NCBI GenBank assembly: GCA_029931535.1
Contig: JAQPZY010001579.1
Coordinates: 124,001-188,000 of the forward strand
Length of the DNA: 64,000 nucleotides
Direction of reading: 5' to 3'
From: Margaritifera margaritifera
Taxonomy: Eukaryota; Mollusca; Bivalvia; Unionida; Margaritiferidae
Positions within the stretch are counted from its first letter, which is position 1, and each line of letters starts with the position of its first letter. Shown one piece after another: positions 22,869-35,519 of the stretch. The position numbers were made by a program, and so were the translations under genes. The notes under the pieces are model-generated. The model was not told the origin of the DNA, searched no databases, and was given only the letters and a program-made list of their open reading frames with translations.

Positions 22869-25834
22869 GTAAGAAAAATTTGAACCATTATACAGTCCAT
22901 CCTGTATTAAGAGGGATGTTGCAGAAATAGTCTTATAAATGAGAAATGGGTCAGTGACCCATTTTTATTATCACCTGACACCTTTATTTTGCATACAGTT
23001 CAGAGATGCACTTCATTTACATACATTGTTGACAGCTTTTGTGATTTAGAAAATAAAATGTGCTAGTTATTTTTTACATTCATATAATTATGAAAATATA
23101 TGACATTTCTATACATCTATACAATTTTACAAATCTTGTACATATTTTTGAGAAAACAAATGTAACATCTTCCTTTATTGCACTGAAACAATGAGACCTA
23201 TCAGGGATTTATTTAGCCTCTGACCTGCCAGACCATGGCATGTGTGTTTTGAAGAGTGCCAGTTAATACTGACAGCTGCATGCTTGTGGGGCCAGTTAAA
23301 TTTTGCAAATTCATTATTAAATAAATTCTATTATATTATGAAGTTTCATCTGACAATTTTCTGACGCCAAGTAAATTCCATTATTTTGTCAAATATCTGA
23401 ATGTAGATATCATCATATCTTATATAGCCTGGTTGTATGGTCTCTTGCACTTAATTAGAAATGGTAGTGTAAAGAGCCAGTGTTCCAGACTATATCTGCC
23501 ACCAAGTTTTGAACCAGTTGAAATACGTTATACATTTATGTGTCAGTTCATGAAGGCAAATGCTGGCAGCCTTAAATCACTAACCTCCAACTAATTGCCA
23601 ACAATGGAAAGATTTCTGTTAAATTATAAGCCACTTCCAGAAAGAAAAAAAGAAAACAAAGAAGAAGAGGTTAGAGCGGCAAAGGAAGTACGAGCGAGAA
23701 GAGAGATTGTGTGATTATTTGCCAAAATGGGAGTAGGAGTTTAGCTGGTTGGAGTACAGTGATGTAGATATGACTTGTGAGCATGCTGTAGTTAGCAAAA
23801 AAAATTGAAGTTTTGTTATGGGATGTTAATACTATAAGAAGTACAGTATTGTTTGCCATGAAAAGTCGGAGAGCCATCAGATTAACATAAAAATGTACAG
23901 TGTTTCTGTGCATCCAAGCAAACCCGTGATGGCCATGGCACTTAAAGTCTTGAATCAGAAATATATGCTAAGATTTGTGTATCTACCTAGGAATTTTTTG
24001 AATAAATACTTTCAGTGAAAAGAAAAGTGTTTTAGTTCACATTTACTACTAGGTTCACACATGTGTTCAGAATATTGCAATTTAACACATGAATGAAATT
24101 ATTTTTATTTGACTGGGAGGGCAAGTTGATTTTCTGCAGGGACAGTTGATTTCCATGTCAGCTGACCCTACTGGCCAATGGAAAAATCTGTGTAAAATCA
24201 ACCCCTGTCTGTTGTAAATTACTATCACAGGTATCACACACCTGTTTCGCACTTTAGTTACCATGATAGCAGTCTAAAAATTAATGATTTAACTAAACTA
24301 AAGAATTATCCTGAGAGCTTTACAAAAATCAACTTCCACAGCACTCAGGACAAGCTCAAATTCGGCTTGGGCAAACTAAAGTTTGCAAGGTACTTGACCA
24401 TGGGCAAGTCCAAAAGATTGGGGGGGGGGGGACAGGGATCATGTTCAGATTGTAATGCTTATGTTCTGCGAGTTTTATACTCTTAGATGTCATTACAGTG
24501 CATATATCAGCACCTTATTTTAGCATTTACATTTACTGCATTCTTCTACTACATTACTGCCTGGAGTTTCTTTCATCTATCAGTTGTTTATTTCACACAC
24601 TATACTGTCAGTCTGTCTTTCCATCTTGTAGCCAATGTCAAGGTCAGTCTCCCTTTTTCTCATTCAGACATGATAATGAAAATATTTACTTTTTAAAACA
24701 AGTTTTGACAAATGGGAAATAAATACTTATATTTGAACTTATCATTTACATTTTAATCATAATGTTTGTACGTATATTGGATTCACTGACATTTAAGTCC
24801 TAACCTAGCCAGGGGCTGTTTGTGAGGTCAGAAATGTGCCAAGCTTGCTGACTCTAAACAGGTAGTTTGGCAGAGATTGTTTTGATGCATGTTACCGATT
24901 TCAAGGTGACTAGGTGATAATTGTTAATAATAGGACTTAGGTGTGTTTGGAAATAAATGCACTCACTCTAATGATTAGCCACCTGGAAATTTAGCACCCA
25001 CAAGCGGTGTGTAGGATCTATTGTTTATGTGATAATTACAGAATACCGATACATACTCACTGTTTGGCAGATAATTAAATCGATAACAATGAGGGCTCTC
25101 AAATCATTCTCAAAAGTAGGCTTGTCAAAGATTGATTTGATGCATGTTTCCGATTTTATGGTGAAAATTGTATGACATGGGAAGTGGAAGCAGACATGAG
25201 AGTGGATGCCAGAGAAAACGCAAAGAGTGAATTCATCATACATGTGATTCTACCAGCGATAGGAAAAAATAACCATTAAAGGCTGTCTACTGCATATACA
25301 GTTTAATATTTGAAATCATGCCGCTATTGAAAATTATAAGATTTTTATTAACAAAAAATTAAAGAAAATAGATCAACAATGGTGTTTTGTTGTGTTCTAT
25401 CCACATATTACAGAAACCAGCCGGATCCAGTCTACTGGGGACCGAAACTGTTACAGCAATGCAACAACCAGTGCAGTGATGCATGGCTGAGTAATTGGAT
25501 TAAGGGTGCTAATGTGTACACAACAAGCTGTTAATTGATTACATTATTGTTGTACTTTGGAGAGTTTATGGCCAAATGCAGGATGTTTTTTAAGGTGTTA
25601 TAAGTAATAAAGGAATCAAAGGTTTTTGATGGCTTTTGAGTTTTTCATTAAGAATCAGCTGACCTTTAGAGGAAATGAGATAAAAAGGAGAGACAGACCA
25701 AAAAATGATTTCGGCAGGCACACTTGAGTAAGTATTTTGAATTTTTGTCTTGTTTAATTGTTATTGCATTGTTCAAGATATTTTAAGAGGAATATTTAAG
25801 GGCCGCTCTTATATTTATTTGTTCAATTCATGTC

Positions 25835-26617
25835 AAAATGCCAAAATGTAAGTTTTCTGCCAATGCTAAAAAAAACACCAGCTGAGAAATATTACAACAA
25901 GTTCACCACTGCTTGGAAATCAGAGTTTAAGTGTGTGCTGGCAAGTAGCAAAGGTCCCATGTTTGCATTGTGTGTTTCATGCAAAGTAGATTTTAAGATA
26001 GTATATGGAGGAAGAAATTATATCACCAGGCACCTGCAGACACCATCGCATAGAGGCAGTGATTCTTCTGTAAAAAAACACACCCACTTTGAAGATGAAG
26101 GGGATGATAAAATGTTTAATGTACTAGTTCCTGTGCATGATTGAACAGTTCAGTGTATTTCAACCAGATTCCTTACTAATCCAAAATGCAAAACAGGCAT
26201 AAGTGAAATGATCTTCTTGTATTTTTTCATTGTTTATTTCAAGTCAAAATCTCTCTTTAATTTTTATTTTATTTACATAGGCAAAACTTGACAACAGATT
26301 TTCGGATCTGAGCCAAGAAGAGAAGGAAGCCCTTGAGGATAAGGCTCAGGAATAAATCTTAAGTCAAACTTGGGGAAATTCCTCCTAGGGTGAACCTAGC
26401 TTGGAGGAGTATTGGAGAGCAGTCAGCAGCCTTAAAAACCCATCCACAGAAAAAAATCAAGTTTGAACTTCTTTCAAGGCTGAACGTGGTTGTTTTGTCA
26501 TTGCTACATTCTACTACATATACAGAAAGGACATTCTCCAGTCTTCGCAAAATACAAAGTGATTCAAGGGGAAATCTGGACCAGAAAACCTTTGAGAGCC
26601 TGTTAAAGTGTGAAACT
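25835..26617 (+). pseudogene. BED finger plus hAT dimerisation region, catalytic core missing
   Basis: The first part reads EKYYNKFTTAWKSEFKCVLA, then FALCVSCKVDFKIVYGGRNY, then ITRHLQTPSHRG. Tryptophan, C-x2-C and H-x5-H make a BED-type zinc finger of the kind at the N-terminus of hAT transposases. The start MPKCKFSANAKK is one frame off, shifted in an A8 run near 25869. After about 240 bp, 26393-26617 reads KIKFELLSRLNVVVLSLLHS, then TTYTERTFSSLRKIQSDSRG and NLDQKTFESLL. That is a clear hATC dimerisation domain (L-S-x-x-x-V-x-L-x-x-x-H-S...E-R-x-F-S). The RNase H-like DDE core is gone. Either an internally deleted transposon or a two-exon mini-protein; acceptor-like TTATTTTATTTACATAG precedes 26281. 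Confidence 0.75.
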
Positions 26618-27221
26618 TAATATTCACAATGAATGTCACCAGTGGTCACCAGTCAGAGATCTTGTGAAGGAAACTAAAAATGCTTTGTGGATTTTAATAA
26701 AAAAATCTTTGCGGTGAACTATGAGATATATTTCCTTATGCAACATTTTTCAATTCATTGACAATACACTGACTCATTAATTAATTATTATTTTAACAAT
26801 TTCCATCAGAATCTGATTCATGTTCAAAACTTGCTGTTTCATTATAATATGAAGAGAATACATACTATGGCAAAAAATGCATTTTTGTTTTGTTTTCAGT
26901 CCAATTAAAACATACAAAATTTATGTCAATAAAAAATATATTGCTTTAGAAGTCAATCTATTGATCAAATATTTGTAAATATTGTGTTTTGATGTCCTAG
27001 TTCTGTCACATGTATGATTTATTGATGTTGGAATATTTCAGTGAGGGGCTCAGTTTTACCTTGTCTTCTTACTGGATGAATACTTAATTCTGCATGATCA
27101 GTTGAATTTTAAGTGGAAAAGTGGATAGAGAAAAATGTTATGATATATTAAACAAAAAATTTGGTTAACACAGTTCTGCTCTTGGTTGTTACATTTTTTA
27201 GTTCAAAGCCTTTTACCTAAA

Positions 27222-27223
27222 CA

Positions 27224-27296
<73 letters not shown>
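27222..27296. repeat. (CT)n microsatellite
   Basis: About 37 CT dinucleotides with one A interruption at 27241. The Leu/Ser poly-dipeptide ORF through it is spurious. Confidence 0.98.
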
Positions 27297-27297
<1 letters not shown>

Positions 27298-28194
27298 AAA
27301 CCTTTATCTACCTGTCCATTTATCTGTCTATCTGCATACATGTATATGTCTGTCTGCTTTTCAAACTATATCTGCATTCCAAACCTTCCTTTTTTCTCAT
27401 CTACATATCTACCTACATGTACTGTTTACATATATCTTGTTTGATAACTTGAATTATCGACATATGGTTGTATGGTGCAAACAGAGATATAAGAAAAATA
27501 ACATTTTTGGTAAAATAAATAAAATGCAATTTCCCGAAAACATCCCATATTTTATTTTACCTTCGTTTTTATCCTTGTGATATTATGTTGTCATATTGTG
27601 AGGCAAGCTCAAATCACCCAAGGGCAAGTTCAATTTTCAAGTCAGCTTGCCCTGGACAAGCAGACTTTTGTAAATTTTGTAAAGCTCTGTCCTGGCTATA
27701 TTTAGACAAGTTTTCTAAGGACTTAATTGCGTCTTGGAAAGATGCACACCAAGCAGTGGGATAGTGGTATGAAATTAGCATGAGACAAACTGCCAAGATA
27801 ATGGCATTTACTCAAGAGCAAATGAAACAAGAAAAAACAGTTTATTTTGTGTTGTACTAAGCGTACCACGACTTCAGAAAAAAAACATTATTGCTTTGTC
27901 ACAAAAGCCAAATTATTTGTTGAACTTTGACCTGAAAATCATGATTCCTAGTCGGGATTAGTAGGTGGTTGTTTAATAGGTTAGCAAAATTGCAAAGCTT
28001 CATGGGAGAGGTTAGAAATATTGATGTAAGAGAGGGTTTTCTTGATAGAAATGTGATCTTCAGATAAAGTTGGACTGTACACTTTTCGTGAAATTTGCTA
28101 AAAGTTTCTTTTCTCTTGCAGAAGTTTGAAGTTTTTCTTTTATGCACAAAGCCATTTTACATCAGTACATATACAGTACATTATATTCCATGTA

Positions 28195-28386
28195 CTGTAT
28201 GTACACGCTTATAAGTCAAGTCCAACAGCAAACAACAAGTCCCTGATCTGCTGGGTCTGTGGTGTTTGTTCTACTGATTACTCCTAACAAACTGCATAGA
28301 TCCATAACTGTCGGCACATGATGCAGTGGCAGATCTGGGTAAATGCAGTTTGCAGTTTAAACCAATTAATATGCAAGTATATACAG
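28195..28386. mobile_element. Double-hairpin MITE, copy 3 (TA target duplication)
   Basis: Ends CTGTATGTACACGC and, reverse-complemented, CTGTATATACTTGC, flanked by TA at 28193-28194 and 28387-28388. The interior contains CCCTGATCTGCTGGG, TGTTCTACTGATTACTCCTA, CAAACTGCATAGATCC and GGCAGATCTGGG as in copies 1 and 4. Confidence 0.85.
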
Positions 28387-30174
28387 TACAAGCTGTCTTT
28401 TCTTCTTCTTCATATACATTACACGATCATAATACTTTATGTAAGGAATAAAGCCACAACCTCACAAATGCAGCTCTCCTAAACTATGAAAGATATTCAC
28501 CATGTCTTTCAGCTTGTTTTAGCAGCAAAAATACTAAAAGTCATCCTTGCCGAGTTGGAAGTCAGATGAGAGTGGTCTCCCTATGGATAGAGAAATTGGC
28601 ACAAATTCCTATAAAAATCATCAGTTGCTGCTTCCATTCATGCAGAGTCAGTTATCAAAGCCTTGCAAATACTGATGTATATCATGCCATTTCATCACTA
28701 AATCAATTCTTAATTTTCTCTTCTCAGGGAAGTACCGTATTTCTTGTAATTTGTCATACCCCCCCCCCCCCCAAAAAAAAATTAAAGTACAAGAAATAAT
28801 GTGTTAAAAAATTAATTATCATTTTGAGGAAGAGATCATGTATGAAAAAAACAAGGACCTAACATTGAGGAGGACTGCAAAATATATATATGAGCACCAA
28901 TATAACATTCGCATGCATCAGACGTAATTGCACTCAAGCAGCATGCACTAGTACAATATGTTGTTTGAATATGCTGACAAGTATGTATTGAAATAGATAA
29001 GTAAAAAAAAAAAAATAAGTATGACATGGATGTGTGTATTCTGTCACACATTTTTATTCTTTCACCTTGTGATAGAAATAAAATAATCCCCAATTTGAGA
29101 GAGAGATTTTAGCCTTTTTTCATGCCATTTTGCCTAATGTACTGCCCCCATTTAGCTGAAGCTTTGTCAAAGGGAAAACAGTAATAAAATAGCAAATGGA
29201 AATTGCACAAAATACATGCCATACTCCTTCAGTTTCAAAGATATATAATTTATATTTAAATATTCACAATATTTATATCCATATAAACTCCATTTAGTTT
29301 AAATCCCAAGAATGATCATTTTGCATGCTATATTGTTTTCTCTGCAAGTAAAATTACATCTCCATTCCCACCAAAGATGATTACCAATTATCAATAAGTG
29401 CATGTACACTTCATGTAGTTAGGCAGCATTTGATCTGATCTTTGCTCATGCTAAGCATAGTTGTCACTTTGAATTCAGAGATCTGACACTTCTGTCAGCA
29501 AGTACAGAGGTGTCACTGGTTAAGAAAATTGCACGAGTAAGCACATGGCATTACACTGTAACATGTACATGAACTTAAATTAACATCATTAAATGAAAAA
29601 AAGAAAGATTGAAAATATATACTACGCTGCACATGTCCAAAAAAACACTAATTACAAATAAATGTGTTGATTACTAAACAGTGTAAATTGACTTTAGAAT
29701 TGGACCCCAGGAATAATGGTGGTATATAATGTGGACTCTATAGAGAACAAAAATTAATCTTGGTACATGTACGATAGTTAAAGATCTTGAAACTGCAGAT
29801 GCGAACTGTTGTCAAGCTGAATTCACACAAGCTTTACTTATTGATACTCAGAAACCACCACTCAGATGGAACATACACATATAAACCTCCCAGCGGAGAG
29901 GGTTTTCCTTCCGAGATGAGAGTGATTCGCGTACCTCCTATAACTCACTGAAATCTCCTGCGTACTCCAAATTATATGAAAAATTACAGAAGAGTAATTT
30001 GTTCATTTTTTTTTCTTTCTTTCTTTTCAATACCTTGCTTCCAATGTATTATATTTACTGTAAAGACTTCCTGTGATCACATGACTGTGAACTGTCTTAC
30101 GCAGATGAGCATGACATTTAAATTGCTAATGTGACAGACAATAACTTAAAGGTAATCACTGGATCCTACAATGT

Positions 30175-30465
30175 GTGATCAGTAGTAATTCAGAAAGGAT
30201 TAAAGACATTGATGGATTAAGGTTGAATTACTAAAGAGCTCGAGCAGCAAAAAATAATCAACATTACCTGAATTTTTTGGCAGGTTCGGTTTGGCATTGG
30301 TGTTTAAAGTTTGATGAGATGGATTATACTTTCTGTGATCACAAGTAATTCACAAAGGATTAAAGATGTTAGTGGATTATGGTTGGATTAGTCATTACTA
30401 AAGAGCTCAAGTGGCATAAAACAGGTTGGTTTGGCTTTGGTATTTAAAGTTTGTCGAGAATATAA
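30175..30465 (+). repeat. Two-copy ~165-bp duplication
   Basis: AGTAATTCAGAAAGGATTAAAGA... to GGCATTGGTGTTTAAAGTTT (30186-30310) recurs as AGTAATTCACAAAGGATTAA... to GGCTTTGGTATTTAAAGTTT (30347-30455). It directly abuts the hAT relic that follows and may be its subterminal region. Confidence 0.7.
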
Positions 30466-30499
30466 GTGGGCATTATCTTCCAATTCTAAAACACCAAAA

Positions 30500-30850
30500 T
30501 TGAAACAACCGAAATATCATACAAAATTCAATAATGGATGGAAATGGGAATCAAGTTGAAAGGAACATAAATGTGCATTCTGCCATTCCTGTATAGTTGA
30601 TTTTAAGAAGAACTTTCTACTCTCAAATCAGATAGCACCAATCTGGAGCATTTATGGCAGGCAGGCAGCAACCTAAATCTACCCACAGGCAGAAAGCAAT
30701 TTAAACTTCTTGGTGGACTCGGTAGAGTTGTACTAATATTGCCACATTCCAATGCAGATGCTCAAAAGGACTATTCTATTCTGATTAAACTTAAAGCTGA
30801 CTCCAGAGGAAATCTGGATCCAATAACGATACATAATCTCTCAAGTGTGA
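30500..30850 (+). pseudogene. Third BED/hATC relic without catalytic core
   Basis: From 30500: KLKQPKYHTKFNNGWKWESS, stop, KEHKCAFCHSCIVDFKKNF, a BED-like finger with W-x-W and C-x2-C. After a frame change: LEHLWQAGSNLNLPTGRKQF, then KLLGGLGRVVLILPHSNADA, then KADSRGNLDPITIHNLSSV, a hATC region (L-P-H-S-N-A-D). Finger and dimerisation parts are only about 30 bp apart. Stops and frameshifts show it is dead. Same architecture as the 8-kb and 26-kb relics but a different subfamily by sequence. Confidence 0.75.
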
Positions 30851-32639
30851 ATCAACAATGATAAGGAATGACACGAATATAATCCAGGCAATGATCTACT
30901 TAGAAAGGCTAAAAATGCTTGTGCTACATATAAGGACAGTATGAAAGGCAACAAATTACTGTGAAATAACTAATGTGATGAGATGATGTGCATATTTTAA
31001 TATAGAAAAAAGAAATTTGTTGAATAGTCATTTTTGTCCATTTGCATGCTAAAAATCAGAGCAATGAAAATCCTCCTGATTTGAAGTTAAAACTCCCGAC
31101 CAAATGTTTCAAATCCTCTGATCTGTCCTAAGCTGACCTCTCTATTCTGTCACATGTATGCATATATTTAGCTACTTTTATAGGCCCTGATTGGTTTCCC
31201 TCATTATTTTCACTTACAAGTTTCTTTGAATTCTGCAACCAAGTTCATGTGTACAGAATCATGTCATTGTGAAAAGGCACTAACTCACTTATAATAACGG
31301 AGACTATTTCATTATGATTTATAAAATTATATTAACGGAGACTATTTAATTATGATTTCTAAAAAATATTTGCAAACCAGAAGATGTGAAGTACTGTGAA
31401 TATCTGTCAACACTTCATCCAAATTTAGATCTCTACGAAGGATGCTGGTTTGTATTATTTAAATATGATTTGGAAAGATCTATACCTAATGATTTAGATT
31501 TACAAAAAGGGCCACAGTTATTATAGTAATTTTAGTTTAATGTACATTTTATTTAAAATAGCTAGTACCTTTTTTACACTGGAATAGAAGAGAAAAACCT
31601 AAAATACATAAAAATGTCAGCCAAAAAATAATTCATACATACAAAAGATTTTCAGAATGTTCCCCTTTATTTTGGCAATTTTTCCTTTGCAGTATTCATA
31701 TGTATACATTAATTCTCAAGCATGTCAATCCTTAGATTTTAGACTTCATTTGTAAAAAAAATTAAAAATTTTCAGTTATAAAACCATCCGCTATGTACAA
31801 CAGATTTTAGTACAAACAAATAATTATGATTTTTATCACTCGACTGTATGAAAAATGATATGCATTACAGTAAACTCCATGTGTTTTTCTATCAAAATCT
31901 TGCTCTGTCTACATCTTAGGTGAATATTTTGCACTTCAGTTGTCAAACTTTGTTGCAAGATAGTTTATAGGTACTATCTTAATTGCCTGCCCAGTGCGCT
32001 ATAGTACTTGCAATTCAACCCAGTGGGCAATAGTACTTGCAATTCAACTCAATACTTGACCTTTTTCTGCTTATTTCATAGGCATTTATCTTGATTCTTA
32101 GCATCCACTTCACAATAAGTTCAATGTGACGCTTGACTGATTTTGCCTTTCACCTGTATATGCCATCGTCATGCTTACTCTAATCACAGCTATCAACAAG
32201 AATGGATTAAGTTTGTGGAGTGCAAACTTTTTCAAGCTAGCTGGGTTTAATTACCCCACCTACATTTATTCTTTGGAGTGCAACTCGAACCATACATGCA
32301 GGTGTTTACACTGATCTGAGGAAAGTGGGCAACTTTCACAGCCAAGTATTTGACCTAGTCACATGTGAAATCTAAGAAAGGCAATGCATACGTCATCACT
32401 ATTGCTACCAATGCCACCTCCATCATCAATTTTCTGTTGTCTGAATCGCTGCAAGTAGAAAGATCATCCATTCAGAAAAATAATTGTCAATTTCTGAACT
32501 CACAAGCTAAATACAATGCTACAGCTCTGCTGTTATCCCCACTGCCACAGCAAGAACATAAATTACTACAAACTATTGGGCCTGCACTAACATGTTATGA
32601 TGGCCCAGCTGGACCAGTTATGAATGTTTGATCATCGCA

Positions 32640-33250
32640 GGCAAAACTCAGTACTGGTTACAGTGATCTTTCCAGGAAAGCCAGTACTGGACTTTAGTAC
32701 CAACCCTGGAGTTGTGCATTCACTCCTGAGTCTCCAGCTTTGGCACAGCTTTGACCTATACCTTCAACTATGTAGACTGGTACAGTGATCTATTTTCCCA
32801 GTATTCCCAGTCCACAGTGCCACAACTAGAGAAGTCCATAACAGCACAGACTACCAGGCCAGTACTGATATGGTATAGCCAGGGCCATCACTAGTTTGTG
32901 CTGGACAAAACGGCACCCTGGGCGAGTGGCGCCGTCAGTGCGCCCCCAGATGGAAAAAGTACCGGAAACTCAGCAAAACAGCACCCCCTCAGGCTTGGCT
33001 CCCCAGTCGGTTGCCCATATTGCCCATCCCTTTTGACGGCCCTGGGTATAGCAGTCCATTCCTTGACATTCCATCACCTCATACAGACCTCAGTATTGGC
33101 TATGGTGATCATTCCCTCTATAGCTTCTATCTGACTTGGGCACCAATTGTCGCACTGCCCCGCATCACAGTTTTAGTTTCGGCACAGTTCTGATCAATGC
33201 CATCTACCAATAGGACTGGGCACAGTGATATGTCTTCCTAGTATACTCGG
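32640..33250 (+). repeat. Diverged repeat around CAGTACTGG / ACAGTGAT motifs
   Basis: Variants of CCAGTACTGGAC, TACAGTGATCTTTCC and CAGCTTTGGCACAG recur at about 32650, 32760, 32870, 33090 and 33210, so this is a decayed tandem array. It is interrupted by the hAT MITE at 32880-33044. It lies just upstream of the DIRS-like relic and may be that element's 5' part. Confidence 0.5.
32880..33044. mobile_element. 165-bp hAT-type MITE with perfect 8-bp target duplication
   Basis: Left end CAGGGCCATCACTAG and reverse-complemented right end CAGGGCCGTCAAAAG form terminal inverted repeats. They are flanked by GGTATAGC at 32872-32879 and 33045-33052. An 8-bp duplication with CAGGG-type ends is the hAT superfamily hallmark. 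The interior is GC-richer than its surroundings (GGCGAGTGGCGCCGTC) and non-coding. The perfect duplication indicates it is younger than the repeat it entered. Confidence 0.93.
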
Positions 33251-33639
33251 TCCCAGACCAAAAACACATTTGCGCACCCAGTTACACAAGGCCTGATGTA
33301 ATCTTCTGGCCTCAACCACATTGTGCTTTGTCATTGGCCTCTTTAGAATTCCAGCATCTGTCAATCTCTTTAAAATAAAGGACCAGACTTTTTCCAAACA
33401 GCTTCAACAGTTTTATTTTGAAAGACCCAAATGTCAAAAGACATTCCTTTTCACCATGACATCTCCTATCAAATGTTAACTTAGTGTTTTACAAGACAGA
33501 AGACAGAACCCCACCAGCAGATACATTTGGGAGTCAGTCTCGTGTATGACTTGTGTACTCAGTATACTCAATACGGCAGCTCAACACCCACTCTCTGATG
33601 CCATAAAAACCATCTTAAGGCCATCCTTAGCTTGGATCC

Positions 33640-34500
33640 GCTATTTTCCAACCTCTTATTCTAGAGAATGTAAGAAAACAGACAGCCAAAGTTTCCATCT
33701 TTTGTTTTGAGAGCCCAATCTTAGCCCAGGAATCTCTTTGCCTCTTGGGTCTTTTCAAAGGGTGGGGATCTTCTCGATGGATCAATCATCAGAAATCATG
33801 ATCTGCACAGATGCCAGCCTGACTGGTTGCAATGCCCACTTCCTGCCCTCCATTAAAGTGAGTGTCATTTGGCCCCTTCAGATGTGCTTCACATATATTG
33901 ACCCACTGGAGCAGATGACCATAGTAAATACCTTTCAGTTGTAGCAAATACATTTTAGTCCTGGCAGGAGATGTTGTTAGGAAAGTGTGCTCTCATTCTT
34001 TCCATCACCCTGATTGTTATCAACTGCTTCAGAAGGCAAGGGAGAACCACTCCCTCAGATATCTGCCTTCACGTTTCAGAGTTTCTCAAGTGGTGTCCTT
34101 GTCGACAAATCAACATTGAAGTCTGCCAAACCCCATGCAGGTGCAAGAGTTCTAGCAACTCACCATCCTAATGGAATCAACAAATCCACATGCATGGTCC
34201 TTTATGCCCTTGGTCTTCAGTTGAAACTGTACCCGCTGAGTCGGCCCATTGTGGACCACCTTGTGATGAGTCAGAATGCAAAGTTCTTCAGTCTCGTCTT
34301 GCCAGTCACAGACCTGAAAACCTGTGAAGCCAATGCTCTTTTTCCAAATTGAAACAGTCTTGATAAACAAGATTTTTCCCTCATCCATCCAATTCCAAAA
34401 ATCTTATAGAAAGCAAGGGAATCTGACTGCTGACTAATCCTGGAAAAATCAATGATAAAGTATATCCTCAATCAAGCAGCAGATACAGCCATGTACAAAG
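33640..34500 (+). pseudogene. DIRS-like retrotransposon RNase H relic
   Basis: Several frames together read like the end of a reverse transcriptase polyprotein. IMICTDASLTGCNAHFLPS (33796-33852) matches the RNase H start (TDAS-x-x-G-x-x-A). IWPLQMCFTYIDPLEQMTIV matches the H-I-N-x-L-E segment with catalytic Glu. Then INCFRRQGRTTPSD and FLKWCPCRQINIEV match the later RNase H region. A following frame has MSQNAKFFSLVLPVTDLKTC, ANALF, like the post-RNase H 'F-V-S-P-x-P-D-P...A-x-D-A-L' segment of DIRS and related YR elements. Stops and frame changes are frequent. Whether a tyrosine recombinase once followed cannot be seen here. Confidence 0.65.
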
Positions 34501-34838
34501 GTTCTCCAACTGAACCCAGAATGACTTAACCTGGCCCATATCAAACAAGACCTCTAAATGAAACATTTCTCTGAACAAGTGGTGGACAGAATTGCATGGG
34601 CAAGGAACTCATCACATTAAAAAGCTATGAAAGGAAATGGATAATTTCTCCCATTACTTGACTTTTTGAGAAGAAGTTAGCTCTGATTACAATAAAGGAC
34701 TACTGCTCCACTTTTTCGGACATGTTTCATTGACATCTTGGATATAGGCCAGAACAACAACCTCTCAGAACTTCTTGCCAGTTTCGACTTATCTTGACTG
34801 AAGACCTTGGCCCTTGGCTTGGAATGGAATTTACTGTC

Positions 34839-35488
34839 GGGTTCGCACAAGTCCATGAAAACCTTGAAAATGCTTGAAAATGAAAATTTTACCCAAACGT
34901 GCTTGAAAGTGCTTGAATTTGAATAGCAGAAGATCGATCACATGGTGGAAATAAAAAAAATGTAAAAATTACAATCATTTTCAGTTTGGATGGCAGAAAA
35001 TACCAGCCACTATATAAATATATAGTACAAGAGAAAAAAAAAGACATACAGTGGGCTCATGTCTTGGTTACCTCTCTACATTGTATTCCTCTGTGTAAGA
35101 AAATGAATCTGTGAATAGCCATTTATAAATGTTCTTCATACATATTTGAGTATTGAAGTTCAACAAATTTCTACAAATTCTATTTTTATTAGTTTTTTTA
35201 ACATAGCAATCGGTTAAAGGATGTCACATAACTATCTAAATATTTTAGATATAGTTGCCATCATTCAATTCACTTGAGAGGATGTCCATTCGAAGCGGAC
35301 ATTGTGAATTAAATTTCAGAAAGTGTGTTTAATCAGCGTTAGATCATTAAAGGCGATTACAAAACTTCGCTGATGAAAGATGAACAATATTCACATAAGG
35401 CTTATAGTGCACGTGTTGCAAGAAGTCGATTCACTTGTCTGCTATGGGGGAGACAGCTTAAACCAGTCACGCTAAAGTTACTGGTATG

Positions 35489-35519
<31 letters not shown>

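Noticed and set aside
23640..23715. Basic/acidic mini-exon-like sequence (KKENKEEEVRAAKEVRARRE) after a TTCCAG, resembling the charged eIF4B helix
   Set aside because: The frame needed to continue from the exon ending at 22868 hits a stop, no good donor follows, and the direct 22868-to-36588 junction is already in phase.
27186..27452. Leu/Ser-rich ORF
   Set aside because: It is the CT microsatellite plus flanks.
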